DNA from: Henricia sp. BOLD:AAB3569 | Taxonomy: Eukaryota > Echinodermata > Asteroidea > Spinulosida > Echinasteridae | Reading direction: 5' to 3' | DNA: 64,000 nt | NCBI GenBank assembly: GCA_037783545.1 | Contig: JBBELK010000093.1 | Coordinates: 1,736,001 to 1,800,000 of the forward strand | Part shown: positions 60,801-63,810 of the stretch, one piece after another | Layout: each line of letters begins with the position of its first letter | Position numbering within the stretch: position 1 is the first letter of the stretch | Program-made: the position numbers and the translations under genes | Notes under the pieces: model-generated | Told to the model about the DNA's origin: nothing | Database searches by the model: none | The model's input: the letters and a program-made list of their open reading frames with translations, nothing else

Positions 60801-63665
60801 CCCATAAATGTTTGCAGCAATATTGGAACTCTACTTTTGATCTCATTCTTACAAAGGTCGGTTCAGGAAACACATGTAGAAGTAAATGAAATTAACTGTC
60901 TTTTGTTTGGATCAATTCTGCTTTCAAAAAGGCATTCATAGCTTTTTCATCAATTTTGATTCCAGTTGAAACTGGAGAGTCAATTTTTTTACCATTTGGT
61001 TTTGGATTTTCCAAATGATGGAACCGGATAGTAAATTAAAAACCGAATATTTGAAAATTCGGTTTTAAGTCCCAACCCTAATCAGGACTCCCCAAGAAAA
61101 CATGACAAGAGAGAACAATCGTTCTTCATGTAGCTCATTTTCACCCTGTGGAACACCAAGCTCGGGATAAGCCCCAGATCACAAACTGAGTGTACATTTG
61201 TAAATGCTCTCGGGACCAAATTGGCCCCGGATCAGACCCCAAGATTTTGGTCTTGCGTTGGCGGAGGCTTCGATCCCGAGCTTGGGATCAGTTTGCGGTT
61301 AGATAAGCAATTAATCTTTACCGCATCCTGCCACATAGGCTCCACAGCCGTAGCGGGGGTGGGGGGAAATTCAAGTGGCCTTGCACACTGTACATGCACA
61401 CATTGTTCTGTACGTGCACACATAGAGCATGACCTTTGAATGCAACTTCTGGCACCGCTTGAGATCAACTACTGAATGTAAACGTGGAACTCGGGATCAT
61501 TGTGGTTAACACTGACGCATTCTTACCAGAGGATCAATCTTGATCCCGAGCTCAGGACCAGTGTAAACACGGTGTTTAATTCAGTTCTGCTTTCTACATC
61601 ATAGTAGCGTAGCCAGATGCATGTTATACGTAACAGTGCACCGTATCCGATTACTGATTGTCATTGGTCAGGGTAATGCAGGCAGATTTATTTCTGATTA
61701 AAGAATGAACCGATTGAGTGTGTGGGTGTACAATGTAGGTCTTTGACTTTTTATTTTATTTCCCAAGCAATTATTTCTGGAAATTTCTCATTCTTCCTGA
61801 TGCTATTTAATGGCAGGTTTCAGTGTACTTCACACTTTCAGGGAATGAATAGTTAAAATGCCCACGTCAACTTTTGTCAGTTGCGATGGCAATATTTCTG
61901 AACACTTCCTTATGCCTTTATTGTATATGTTGTAACGGACTTTTTGATGCAATACTGGAAAATAGCTTCGTTACTTTCAGTTCTTTTCATTTTTAAAGGA
62001 ATGTTTTTACCACAAAATGCTGAAATTATCTGACACGGAACATGGGCCAGTTTTTTATGCTTTAAAGAAAAGAACTATGTTTAGCTTAGCGCGCGCGTCA
62101 CTTTCAACCCTGCACGTCAAAGGTTTTTTTACTTAGACACACACGGTTTGTTGAGTGTTTCGATTAAAAACAAGCCTGTTGGCTTCATGTGAACTTGACT
62201 TTATTGCTTGGAATCCACTTACCAAAAACAAAAAAGGTCACCGCATCATTTTGGGAGACTTCAACTTACGCTAAACTTTTTTGGCCTTACATTAAGCATG
62301 AACAAATACTTGGCACAATTAGCATGTGATTGTAGTGTGCACACAACATTGCTGTATGTCTGCCTCAAGAGTCTCTGACAACATTTTTTTAAATGCATTC
62401 ATATTGGTTTGGTTATCACTGCCACCAAAAAATGTTCCTACTGCACATTAGATTGTTTGTTTTGACCACTAAATTATTATTAATGGCGAGGAAAAATTAT
62501 TATTATATAAAATGAAGCTTTTGCGGATACCATGCATTTTTGATACTGTGCAGCACAGAGCCCCAATCTGATGCACGTGCACGCTGGGCGCACCCAAGCA
62601 CACGCATACGCGCGTCGTACATTGAGTAAATTGATTGCGCGTGTGTAACAATATGTACAACAATAACAAAAGCACATGCAGTTGTAAACTGAAGTTTTCA
62701 ACACCAAACAGACAAAAATCTCCCGGAAATCTTTTAAAACAAAGCTTCAGTTTATATAACTATAACAATATTGGATGTCTTTTCGGGTGATATGAGAATA
62801 TACCGCACTCGTCATGAAAATACCAAACTCGCCTTCGGCTCGTTCAGTATTTTCATGACTCGTGCGGTATATTCTCATATCACCCTCAAAGCCATCCAAT
62901 ATTATATAATTATTAATGGCAAGGAAAAATTATATCAACCACTTAGCACAAAGATGTGGCCGTGGCTCACTGTAATTAAAGTCCTGAGCAGAAAATAGGT
63001 TATATATTTGGCGTGATAAAAAATCATTCTTGACTCTCACCCCCTCCCTCCTTTAAAATTATTTTTGATTTGTCTATGGTACATGTATCAGGCCCGTAAC
63101 CAGCTTGTTTTGCGGGGGGATCGAATAGTGCCGTCAGGCACAAGTTTTGAAACAGTAAAATGCCGGCTATACATAACATTGCATACATAACGAAGAATGC
63201 ATGGATAAGTAGATGACCCCCTTTCAGATATGATCACTGTGTGATATACAACAACATAATACAATAACAACTGGCTATATTGTGCGACGAAAAATTGAAT
63301 TATTCGAATTATTAATTTTTTATTTTGAAGAGCGGAACTCCCTGTTCCGCGGGGGGATCGTCCGATCCACCAGATCCCCCCCTGGTTACGGGCCTGTGTA
63401 TACTCATCCATCATCATTTTGCAGTAAGTGGTTAAGGAAGTTTGTAGTTGCCAAAAGATTTGTCTAAATCCCTTGTACAATTTTGATTCCACGTTTTTGA
63501 TTCCACAATATTTGATCACAACAGGAAATTGATGGCCAGGCATTACTCCTCCTCACACTGCCCACGGTGCAGGAATGCATGGACCTAAAGCTGGGCCCAG
63601 CCATTAAACTGTGTCACCACATCGAGAGGGTCAAGATTGCTTTCTACGAACAGTTTGCCAAGTAA
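22475..63665 (+). CDS. SFMBT: SFMBT, Scm-like protein with four MBT domains (complete, 20 coding exons)
   Basis: Joining the 20 exons listed separately gives 5,586 nt and 1,861 residues with no internal stop, every junction GT-AG and in phase. Order: Gln/Pro-rich region (1-890), linker (891-975), four MBT repeats (about 980-1425), SLED domain (about 1470-1610), basic linker, SAM domain (about 1785-1858). SFMBT proteins are nuclear Polycomb-group repressors; in flies Sfmbt pairs with the YY1-related Pho in PhoRC and its MBT repeats bind mono/dimethyl-lysine. The carboxy half aligns readily with human SFMBT1/2, but those start almost directly at MBT1, so the 975-residue leader here is unusual, and the FCS zinc finger of fly Sfmbt was not seen. 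A stop lies in frame upstream (22436), supporting ATG 22475. Introns total about 36 kb and are full of transposons. Confidence 0.95.
22825..23475 (+). repeat. 15 bp coding minisatellite in SFMBT exon 1
   Basis: Imperfect tandem units of the cccacaggcccacagcc type keep the frame and encode xGPQP pentapeptides. It includes a directly duplicated 30 bp unit at 23285-23344 ([10 protein letters not shown] twice). The 15 bp period preserves the frame, so length changes stay translatable. Confidence 0.9.
25072..25115. repeat. Poly-C tract followed by (CCA)n
   Basis: About 25 consecutive C bases then accaccaccacca, in SFMBT intron 1. A candidate slippage site or i-motif/G4-forming sequence. Confidence 0.9.
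25175..25300 (-). mobile_element. MITE ACAGTAAACTCTCG, partial inverted copy
   Basis: ataacgagagtttactgta and repeated gctttatatc(a/c)agag blocks match 11123-11303 in reverse. It lies in SFMBT intron 1, just before exon 2. Confidence 0.6.
25351..25662 (+). CDS. SFMBT: SFMBT coding exon 2, glutamine-rich
   Basis: 312 nt, phase 0 on both sides, residues 787-890. It begins [10 protein letters not shown] and ends ATVSQ before gtatgt. It contains a Q/L-rich stretch ([20 protein letters not shown]) of the polyhomeotic-like type, probably coiled-coil or disordered. Acceptor attgctcag. Confidence 0.88.
25663..26243. other. SFMBT intron 2, proximal part with a palindrome
   Basis: Mostly unassigned. 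26154-26195 is a 42 bp near-perfect palindrome (AGACCGCTCAAAAC ... GTTTTGAGCGGTCT around GTCCAGCTGGAC). Confidence 0.5.
26244..29262. mobile_element. 'GGGGTCGATTTCACA' MITE split by a LINE
   Basis: The left half (26244-26284, starting ggggtcgatttcaca) and right half (29201-29262, ending tttgtgaaattagcccctg) form inverted ends as in the intact copy at 51281-51396. The LINE at 26285-29191 lies between them. Confidence 0.75.
26285..29191 (+). mobile_element. APE-type LINE, 5'-truncated, long open frame
   Basis: A single open frame reads into it and stops at 29179-29181 (TAA). Endonuclease parts remain: GDFNARTG and DHILVRR followed by TDHALVRC; the N-terminal endonuclease portion with its first catalytic residues is missing. 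The reverse transcriptase is whole by motif: [55 protein letters not shown] and [11 protein letters not shown]-terminal [11 protein letters not shown]...GWRRV segment follows. The 9 bp CTAATTCTA at 26276-26284 and 29192-29200 is the target duplication. No 5' UTR promoter remains. Clade was not resolved by eye. Confidence 0.9.
29322..29903. mobile_element. hAT-like non-autonomous element, copy 2
   Basis: 582 bp with ends TAGGCTTGGGCGATTCCA and GGAGTCGCCCAAGCCTA and a perfect 8 bp target duplication, GTTACAGG (29314-29321 and 29904-29911). It is rich in gaatcgattcc motifs near both ends. No transposase. It lies in SFMBT intron 2. Confidence 0.88.
30240..30569 (+). mobile_element. ATGCATAGTTCCGA element, diverged copy
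   Basis: It starts tgcaaagttccggcctgtcaatcaa and ends tcggaactatgcat, with the ccgaccaatcacaac (CCAAT) block. It is immediately upstream of a better copy at 30621. Confidence 0.7.
30621..31072 (+). mobile_element. ATGCATAGTTCCGA element, best copy
   Basis: 452 bp with inverted ends atgcatagttccga / ctcggaactatgcat. It contains ccgaccaatcacaac (CCAAT), tgtgtcgccatttttgacg (YY1/CRE-like) and gggggcggggc (GC box). It lies in SFMBT intron 2. Confidence 0.82.
31076..31275. mobile_element. 'ggggccaatttcataaagc' palindromic MITE
   Basis: ggggccaatttcataaagctgtttagcag and its inverse ending ctgctttatgaaataggcccc bound about 200 bp. Related units are at 50011-50301 and 60075-60245. It ends about 30 bp before SFMBT exon 3. 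Confidence 0.75.
31309..31451 (+). CDS. SFMBT: SFMBT coding exon 3
   Basis: 143 nt, residues 891-938. It begins [20 protein letters not shown] and ends IDVAL plus two bases of a Lys codon before gtaaag. Pro-rich linker, no domain. Confidence 0.85.
31452..32720. other. SFMBT intron 3 with foldback element
   Basis: 32076-32507 is a foldback related to 12372-12770 (ends ggtctttctacagtaatggggta and taccccattactgtggaaagacc). 31920-32030 shares a segment with about 56010-56160. The remainder is unassigned. Confidence 0.6.
32721..32824 (+). CDS. SFMBT: SFMBT coding exon 4
   Basis: 104 nt, residues 938-972, [20 protein letters not shown] then [15 protein letters not shown] basic PYRKRSH patch (possible nuclear localisation) is followed by an acidic stretch. 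Acceptor ttgttttag, donor gtgggt. Confidence 0.85.
32990..33130. repeat. Degenerate 'CACTTTGCCC' minisatellite
   Basis: Repeated ccactt(t/c)g(c/t)cc units of about 16-20 bp in SFMBT intron 4 (cactttgccccaaaacc, ccactttgctcaaatacc, ccacttcgtcc). Confidence 0.6.
33295..33560 (+). mobile_element. R1 MITE, partial copy
   Basis: ttgacaagtataacctgactaaaagtgttg, tggtaacaaacaccacatga and the ttctgcgtctatgtagctgaaatttc region match R1. It lies in SFMBT intron 4. Confidence 0.65.
33826..33905 (-). repeat. tRNA-like SINE head, minus strand
   Basis: The reverse complement reads gagtggttaggacttctgcc...gttcgagtcccaccc, tRNA-Ser/Leu-like arms with no matching acceptor stem. It lies in SFMBT intron 4. Confidence 0.4.
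34054..34136 (+). CDS. SFMBT: SFMBT coding exon 5 (start of MBT region)
   Basis: 83 nt, residues 973-1000, [20 protein letters not shown] then [13 protein letters not shown]-x-x-T-G-S...AFKH is the hallmark lead-in to the first MBT repeat (human SFMBT1 has SWEDYLEETGSTAVP). Phase 0 at gtaagt. Confidence 0.96.
34403..35378. mobile_element. hAT-like element carrying a 43 bp tandem array
   Basis: Ends CAGGCCTCAAATTTTGCAG and (inverse) gccgtgaaatttgagccctg, with gtgcaa immediately outside on both sides. The edges are rich in ggccatggccgtcg/aaggccac motifs. The interior holds the 43 bp array (34562-34860). No transposase was seen. It lies in SFMBT intron 5. Confidence 0.6.
34562..34860 (+). repeat. 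43 bp tandem repeat, about 6.5 units
   Basis: Units begin aattggggccgag at 34605, 34648, 34691, 34734, 34777 and 34820 (period exactly 43). Each unit is ggggccgagttggtctggggccgag then ttt(a/g)tacacaa plus spacer. Because 43 is not a multiple of 3 and units lack stops, several frames stay open without being genes. Confidence 0.92.
35466..35695. mobile_element. MITE GGCCGTCCAAAGTTGTCAAC, copy 2
   Basis: gccatccaaagttgtcaacattttc and (inverse) gttgacaactttggatggcc are the ends. It also has cgactttacatgcactgtaaaatg and a G-rich ggggagggagggggt block. It ends about 30 bp before exon 6. Confidence 0.75.
35724..35976 (+). CDS. SFMBT: SFMBT coding exon 6, MBT repeat 1
   Basis: 253 nt, residues 1001-1084. 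It begins [20 protein letters not shown], with [20 protein letters not shown] and the MBT core [17 protein letters not shown]. Phase 0 in, phase 1 out (gtatgt). Confidence 0.97.
35977..36636. other. SFMBT intron 6, unassigned
   Basis: Includes a short acatgtacatgtacatgt run near 36128 and aagtc(a/g)agtca-type sequence at 36180-36260. No clear element boundary was seen. Confidence 0.35.
36637..36734 (+). CDS. SFMBT: SFMBT coding exon 7, MBT1-MBT2 linker
   Basis: 98 nt, residues 1085-1117, [20 protein letters not shown] then [12 protein letters not shown]. The NWEEFL...LTG helix is the family's inter-repeat arm. Phase 0 at gtaata. Confidence 0.93.
36826..36965. mobile_element. Foldback MITE with cgtatcgaatagctgcca ends
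   Basis: accgtatcgaatagctgccat is inverted at gtggcagctattcgatacgat. The same block at 1490-1600 is one arm only. It lies in SFMBT intron 7. Confidence 0.7.
36995..37245 (-). repeat. tRNA-derived SINE, minus copy
   Basis: The reverse complement holds the head ggccgagtggtttgggtcactgactc and the gggatgtaaag / gatcccagagcattctttcatgaagag body. It lies in SFMBT intron 7. Confidence 0.75.
37303..38131. other. SFMBT intron 7 distal part
   Basis: 37310-37500 (gggacgtttaacaatcagaacaat ... gaggaacaatgggacg) is a dispersed sequence with a relative at 49510-49670. The remainder is AT-rich and unassigned. Confidence 0.45.
38132..38372 (+). CDS. SFMBT: SFMBT coding exon 8, MBT repeat 2
   Basis: 241 nt, residues 1118-1197. 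It begins [20 protein letters not shown], with [20 protein letters not shown] and [20 protein letters not shown]. Phase 1 out (gtttgt). Confidence 0.97.
38405..38480. repeat. C-rich tract in SFMBT intron 8
   Basis: Runs of C up to about 19 bases broken by single A/T (ctcccccctctcccc, then accccccc and ccctccccctccccc). On the minus strand it is a strong G-quadruplex candidate. Confidence 0.9.
38606..38830 (+). mobile_element. R1 MITE, partial copy
   Basis: ataagttgacaaggaaaacctgacc, tggtaacaaacaccacatgatt, ccaactgaaggtgctttaa and caaaaaccatgcatgg match R1. It lies in SFMBT intron 8. Confidence 0.65.
38951..39478 (+). repeat. 108 bp tandem array, five units
   Basis: Units start at gggcc(tg/ag)gat: 38951, 39065, 39173, 39280 and 39388 (periods 114, 108, 107, 108). 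Each holds ccaccactgatttctggaaatctcaccatggaatacttgtaacatt and a gagcatggtttatggg tail of variable copy. The array ends 18 bp before SFMBT exon 9. Confidence 0.93.
39496..39605 (+). CDS. SFMBT: SFMBT coding exon 9, MBT2-MBT3 linker
   Basis: 110 nt, residues 1198-1234, [20 protein letters not shown] then [17 protein letters not shown]. It matches the inter-repeat arm (W...L...A..P..LF) of the family. Phase 0 at gtaatg. Confidence 0.92.
39630..40080 (+). mobile_element. gatcccgagctcgg element, copy 1
   Basis: A 450-bp unit with cgcggtgccagaagtttcag, ccgcaaactgatcccgagctc and gtcccgagagcatttacactcg. The inverted copy is at 61140-61575. It lies in SFMBT intron 9. Confidence 0.7.
40160..40470 (+). 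repeat. Second SINE family, diverged copy
   Basis: It has gtgggttcgaccctcactagtg, gtgtccatgggcaagacacttaatcgcaattgcctcgtcaacccg and agttgaagtaaatggttctg, the same order as at 42838 and 45524. Confidence 0.65.
40638..40890 (+). CDS. SFMBT: SFMBT coding exon 10, MBT repeat 3
   Basis: 253 nt, residues 1235-1318. It begins [20 protein letters not shown], with [20 protein letters not shown] and [20 protein letters not shown]. Corresponds to FSVNMKLEAVDP...FPVQW in human SFMBT1. Phase 1 out (gtatct). Confidence 0.97.
40999..41250. repeat. Dispersed repeats in SFMBT intron 10
   Basis: 40999-41160 is the inverse of the 19431/55360 repeat (caccattgcaaaagcacagggaca, gccattgcgtataggcaac). 41168-41250 is gactcgag-rich, like 21946-22110. 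Confidence 0.55.
41570..41652 (+). CDS. SFMBT: SFMBT coding exon 11, MBT3-MBT4 linker
   Basis: 83 nt, residues 1319-1346, [20 protein letters not shown] then ASKDLFRI. F-x-W-x-x-Y-L-K-Q is the family's arm helix (human FDWADYLKQCGAEAAPQRCF). Phase 0 at gtaagt. Confidence 0.95.
41985..42480 (-). mobile_element. Transposon relic with C-terminal transposase fragment
   Basis: The end at 41985 (cggggtgtttcaaaaaaaagtaattc) is a CnGGGTGT-type terminus. The minus strand encodes [40 protein letters not shown] and GGGHVKG, which aligns with the transposase tail of the element at 53536-55302 ([13 protein letters not shown] ... [13 protein letters not shown]). Most of the element is absent. It ends about 50 bp before exon 12. 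Confidence 0.8.
42531..42765 (+). CDS. SFMBT: SFMBT coding exon 12, MBT repeat 4
   Basis: 235 nt, residues 1347-1424, [40 protein letters not shown] and [15 protein letters not shown]. The fourth repeat is the methyl-lysine-binding one in fly Sfmbt; an Asp (HFD) and aromatic residues (F-P-V-G-W, Y) suited to the pocket are present. Phase 1 out (gtaaaa). Confidence 0.97.
42838..43150 (+). repeat. Second SINE family (tRNA-like), copy 1
   Basis: The head gcgtgtggtctagtgggtatgaagcgggactcccaatcagaggttgtgggttcaagcc has A/B-box order. The body has gtgtctgtgtccctgggcaaggcactt, the gttgcctcgtcaaccca block and agttgaagcgaaatggttctggtga; the tail is (tta)n. Copies are at 45524 and 63811. Confidence 0.85.
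43178..43770. mobile_element. 'GGTCAATTTCACAAAG' MITE split by a SINE
   Basis: The left end gggggtcaatttcacaaagacttgc and right end gcaaatttttctttgtgaaatcgaccct are inverted. The tRNA-derived SINE (about 43275-43570) sits inside after tttcacaaattaatg. It lies in SFMBT intron 12. Confidence 0.7.
43275..43570 (+). repeat. tRNA-derived SINE inside a MITE
   Basis: The head aaccgagtggtttaggtcactgactcgcaatactc...gcgggttcgatacccg is followed by ctgtgctcttgagcaaggcac and the ccttcggaatgga / gatcccagagcattc body. Confidence 0.8.
43880..44040. repeat. Dispersed repeat shared with 9028-9186
   Basis: ccacttggacctggagga, cagtcttgaa and gttgatcagtgccttgttatcc followed by acaaacttctgttctggtcaagaattgatatt match the STIMATE intron 4 copy in the same orientation. 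Confidence 0.65.
44111..44156 (+). CDS. SFMBT: SFMBT coding exon 13 (small)
   Basis: 46 nt, residues 1425-1440, [15 protein letters not shown]. The basic motif (human ARVYKQRKIAVVQPEKQ) links MBT4 to SLED. Acceptor atttcacag, donor gtaaat, phases 1 and 2. Confidence 0.92.
44596..45035 (+). mobile_element. Composite hairpin plus GAAGCTT-ended MITE, copy 2
   Basis: A foldback at 44608-44745 (aatattggatggcttttgag / cccgaaaagacatccaatatt) is followed by ttatataaaatgaagctttg ... gcaaaagcttcattttatata. The core is rich in cgcg and tgcgcg motifs. It lies in SFMBT intron 13. Confidence 0.78.
45277..45365 (+). CDS. SFMBT: SFMBT coding exon 14
   Basis: 89 nt, residues 1440-1469, [20 protein letters not shown] then [11 protein letters not shown] polar, likely disordered segment before SLED. 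Acceptor ccctccag, donor gtaaaa. Confidence 0.88.
45524..45855 (+). repeat. Second SINE family, copy 2
   Basis: tgcgtgtggtctagtgggtatgaagcgggactcccaatcagagg...gggttcgagccccac, ccctgggcaaggcacttaatccc, agttgaagcgaaatggttctggtga, ending in (att)n. It lies in SFMBT intron 14. Confidence 0.85.
46346..46595 (+). CDS. SFMBT: SFMBT coding exon 15, SLED domain part 1
   Basis: 250 nt, residues 1470-1552, [40 protein letters not shown] and [20 protein letters not shown]. Nearly collinear with human [27 protein letters not shown] (DUF3588) binds DNA in SCML2. Donor gtgagt. Confidence 0.97.
46616..46852. mobile_element. MITE GGCCGTCCAAAGTTGTCAAC, copy 3
   Basis: It starts aaggggccgtccaaaagtgtcaac and ends (inverse) attttggacgtcccct, with gactttacatgcactgtaaa and gggagggaggggggag inside. 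It begins 20 bp after exon 15. Confidence 0.75.
46853..47676. other. SFMBT intron 15, unassigned
   Basis: 46860-47055 has inverted short segments (agctgccaaccctcctggattt / aaatccgggagggtttgcagct), probably a small MITE. The rest is AT-rich with nothing recognised. Confidence 0.45.
47681..48048 (+). mobile_element. R1 MITE, complete TTAA-flanked copy
   Basis: 368 bp between TTAA (47677-47680) and TTAA (48049-48052), starting AGGCCCATTGTATAATTTGCA and ending gcaaatgatacatagacct. It has a gtcctgtacacgggac hairpin in the middle. Other copies are at 11672, 20550, 33295, 38606, 50670, 53104 and 58989. It lies in SFMBT intron 15. Confidence 0.85.
48101..48282 (+). CDS. SFMBT: SFMBT coding exon 16, SLED domain part 2
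   Basis: 182 nt, residues 1553-1613, [40 protein letters not shown] and [14 protein letters not shown]. Matches human YKGKSYRATVEIVK...[11 protein letters not shown]...SVLTKTK. Phase 1 out (gtaagg). Confidence 0.97.
48310..48555. repeat. 'gacaaaatccccaccc' repeat and poly-G tract
   Basis: Degenerate units of (g)tgacaaaa(a)tccccaccc(c/a)tggg followed at 48500-48555 by runs of G up to about 21 bases. Long open frames on the minus strand here are proline-run artefacts. It lies in SFMBT intron 16. Confidence 0.8.
48556..49072. other. SFMBT intron 16 distal, tRNA-like piece
   Basis: 48862-48960 contains tctcggcacttagatctgcacgttaagcagaaggtctacggttcgaatccca, with a B-box-like end, probably a SINE head. 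The remainder is unassigned. Confidence 0.4.
49073..49383 (+). CDS. SFMBT: SFMBT coding exon 17, basic linker
   Basis: 311 nt, residues 1614-1717, beginning [20 protein letters not shown] with a strongly basic [18 protein letters not shown], then an acidic [16 protein letters not shown] and a glycine run. The basic FVHRKR resembles human KRRKRRKNVFVHKKKR and likely acts as a nuclear localisation/DNA-contact segment. Phase 0 at gtcagt. Confidence 0.95.
49384..51012. other. SFMBT intron 17 with dispersed repeats
   Basis: A poly-T run at 49398-49445. 49510-49670 is related to 37310-37500. 50011-50301 is a ggggctaatttcatagagctgcttaagc palindromic MITE. 50340-50640 is an imperfect foldback (accgttattttgg / ccaaaataccgtt types). 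50670-50981 is a minus R1 copy ending ttggggccttaa. Confidence 0.6.
51013..51171 (+). CDS. SFMBT: SFMBT coding exon 18
   Basis: 159 nt, phase 0/0, residues 1718-1770, [40 protein letters not shown] and [13 protein letters not shown]. Lysine-rich disordered linker between SLED and SAM. Donor gtaagt. Confidence 0.9.
51281..51396. mobile_element. Intact 'GGGGTCGATTTCACA' MITE
   Basis: ggggtcgatttcacaaaacgctaagattcg and (inverse) aagataagaagttttgtaaaatcggcc bound 116 bp. It is the reference for the split copies at 26244-29262 and 43178-43770. It lies in SFMBT intron 18. Confidence 0.75.
51397..52809. other. SFMBT intron 18 proximal part
   Basis: 51430-51560 weakly resembles the 108 bp tandem unit (tttccaaatagtgcccggaaat, gagccaggagccaccgttgat). 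51785 and 52250-52295 carry R1 ends (ttaaaggccctgtagatgat; gggtcattgcaaatgatacactgggcctttaa), so 51790-52290 may be a longer relative. The rest is unassigned. Confidence 0.45.
52810..53104 (+). mobile_element. ATGCATAGTTCCGA element, 5'-truncated copy
   Basis: tttcaaggccggtcgtttggttgttcaaagg, ggtgtgttctaagataactgtcgaccctaaaaca, tgtgtcgccattttgacgatagcgtg, gggggaggggc and the end tcggaactatgcat. Confidence 0.75.
53105..53345 (+). mobile_element. R1 MITE, partial copy
   Basis: aaccccaatacatcatttgcagtgaccc, tggtaacaaacaccacatga and a tgtctgcagacaag hairpin. It abuts the previous element. Confidence 0.65.
53536..55302 (+). mobile_element. Mariner-type (DD41D-like) transposon with 202 bp TIRs
   Basis: 1,767 bp flanked by TA. 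The TIRs 53536-53737 and 55101-55302 (CAGGGTGTCTCTATAAAAAG...) look identical by eye over 202 bp, which suggests recent activity. The transposase lies between, in + orientation from about 53904. Long introns around it are otherwise older debris. It lies in SFMBT intron 18. Confidence 0.92.
53904..55002 (+). pseudogene. Mariner-type transposase, two frameshifts
   Basis: The N-terminal helix-turn-helix region starts [20 protein letters not shown] and runs to [13 protein letters not shown]. The frame shifts by one base near 54089-54091, and [13 protein letters not shown] continues into [18 protein letters not shown] and the catalytic half: first Asp in [12 protein letters not shown], second in [10 protein letters not shown], third in [14 protein letters not shown] (about 41 residues after the second, counting the final D). 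A second one-base shift near 54804 puts LWGHLKGK onward in another frame, ending [16 protein letters not shown]. So the enzyme is nearly whole but not readable in one frame. Confidence 0.88.
55360..55560. repeat. Dispersed repeat 'gttgcctaggcaattgg'
   Basis: tagactgccgaagtgaatacgtcacc, gttgcctaggcaattgg, aaaatcactcaaccatgtccc and atggcaacgcacgtcacacttcgg match 19431-19630. Confidence 0.65.
55561..57780. other. SFMBT intron 18 middle part
   Basis: 56010-56160 is related to 31920-32030. 56414-56482 (minus) is a tRNA-like SINE head (gttggtagagcatctgcatg, tatcgggttcaaatccc). 56520-57015 shows inverted gcgcaagt/aacttgcgc blocks (cgcaagtaaa...tttgcgcaagttgg, ...ccaacttgcgcaaggcgc), probably a foldback element. 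The rest is unassigned. Confidence 0.45.
57781..58988. other. SFMBT intron 18 distal part, possible cryptic exon
   Basis: 58075-58165 has a good acceptor (gattttttttcccag) followed by [20 protein letters not shown] and a TAA, which looks coding but does not fit the phase 0/0 junction unless only 24 nt (before gtaaaa) are used. Otherwise unassigned. Confidence 0.3.
58989..59356 (+). mobile_element. R1 MITE, near-complete copy
   Basis: It starts aattgtatcatttgcagagaccc and ends gcaaatgatacataggccttt, with the same internal order as 47681-48048. The flanking TTAA is degraded. Confidence 0.8.
59760..60380. mobile_element. Inverted-end element 'ttaaaggagaattatacccaagaaac'
   Basis: 59768-59825 (aaaggagaattatacccaagaaacaaaagacattatgctcaaca) is inverted at 60330-60375 (tagcacaatgtcttttgtttcttgggtatacttctcctt). 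Inside lie 'actgcccactg' inverted arms and a gggccaatttcataaagctg repeat (60075-60245). A similar end (ggggaattaaaccccaagaaacaaaagacattg) is at 45435-45475. Confidence 0.65.
60456..60590 (+). CDS. SFMBT: SFMBT coding exon 19, SAM domain part 1
   Basis: 135 nt, phase 0/0, residues 1771-1815, [45 protein letters not shown]. Matches human [34 protein letters not shown]. Donor gtcaga. Confidence 0.97.
60591..61139. other. SFMBT intron 19 proximal
   Basis: 60600-61080 contains gaatatc/ttcggaa-type repeats (tactgaatatctcaaattcgg, taaaaaccgaatatttgaaaattcggtttt), probably a hAT-like MITE. No coding. Confidence 0.4.
61140..61575 (-). mobile_element. gatcccgagctcgg element, copy 2 (inverted)
   Basis: The reverse complement matches 39630-40080 block for block (aaactgatcccaagctcggg, gggaccaaattggc, cttgcacactgtacatgc). 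It ends ggaccagtgtaaacacggtgttta. Confidence 0.72.
61576..62477. other. SFMBT intron 19 middle part, unassigned
   Basis: No recognised element or coding signal was seen. Confidence 0.35.
62478..62915 (-). mobile_element. Composite MITE plus hairpin, copy 3 (inverted)
   Basis: ttatataaaatgaagcttttgcgg ... aaagcttcagtttatata (62503-62760) is followed by the 137 bp foldback 62767-62903, whose loop is aactcgccttcggctcgttc. The order is the mirror of the 44596 copy. Confidence 0.82.
63090..63400. mobile_element. Inverted-end element 'caggcccgtaaccag'
   Basis: caggcccgtaaccagcttgttttgcggggggatcg at 63092 and the inverted end ggggggatcgtccgatccac...cctggttacgggcctg at 63347-63396 bound about 305 bp. 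It lies in SFMBT intron 19. Confidence 0.7.
63525..63665 (+). CDS. SFMBT: SFMBT coding exon 20, SAM domain end and stop
   Basis: 141 nt including TAA (63663-63665), residues 1816-1861, [40 protein letters not shown] and YEQFAK. Almost identical to the human SFMBT1 C-terminus. The SAM domain mediates polymer or partner contacts among PcG proteins. Confidence 0.98.
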   Translation, partial: EIDGQALLLLTLPTVQECMDLKLGPAIKLCHHIERVKIAFYEQFAK

Positions 63666-63810
63666 AGCTTGCCGTTCCACCGGATGTACTAATTTTCCTT
63701 TAAAGTCGAGATGGGGACAGAGTGCAGATTTCACAGGGCCCCTGGGGTGGATTGCAATAAGAATGGTCTTTGCCCCTGTATTTAAAGACAGATTACAATC
63801 TGGGAGCACG

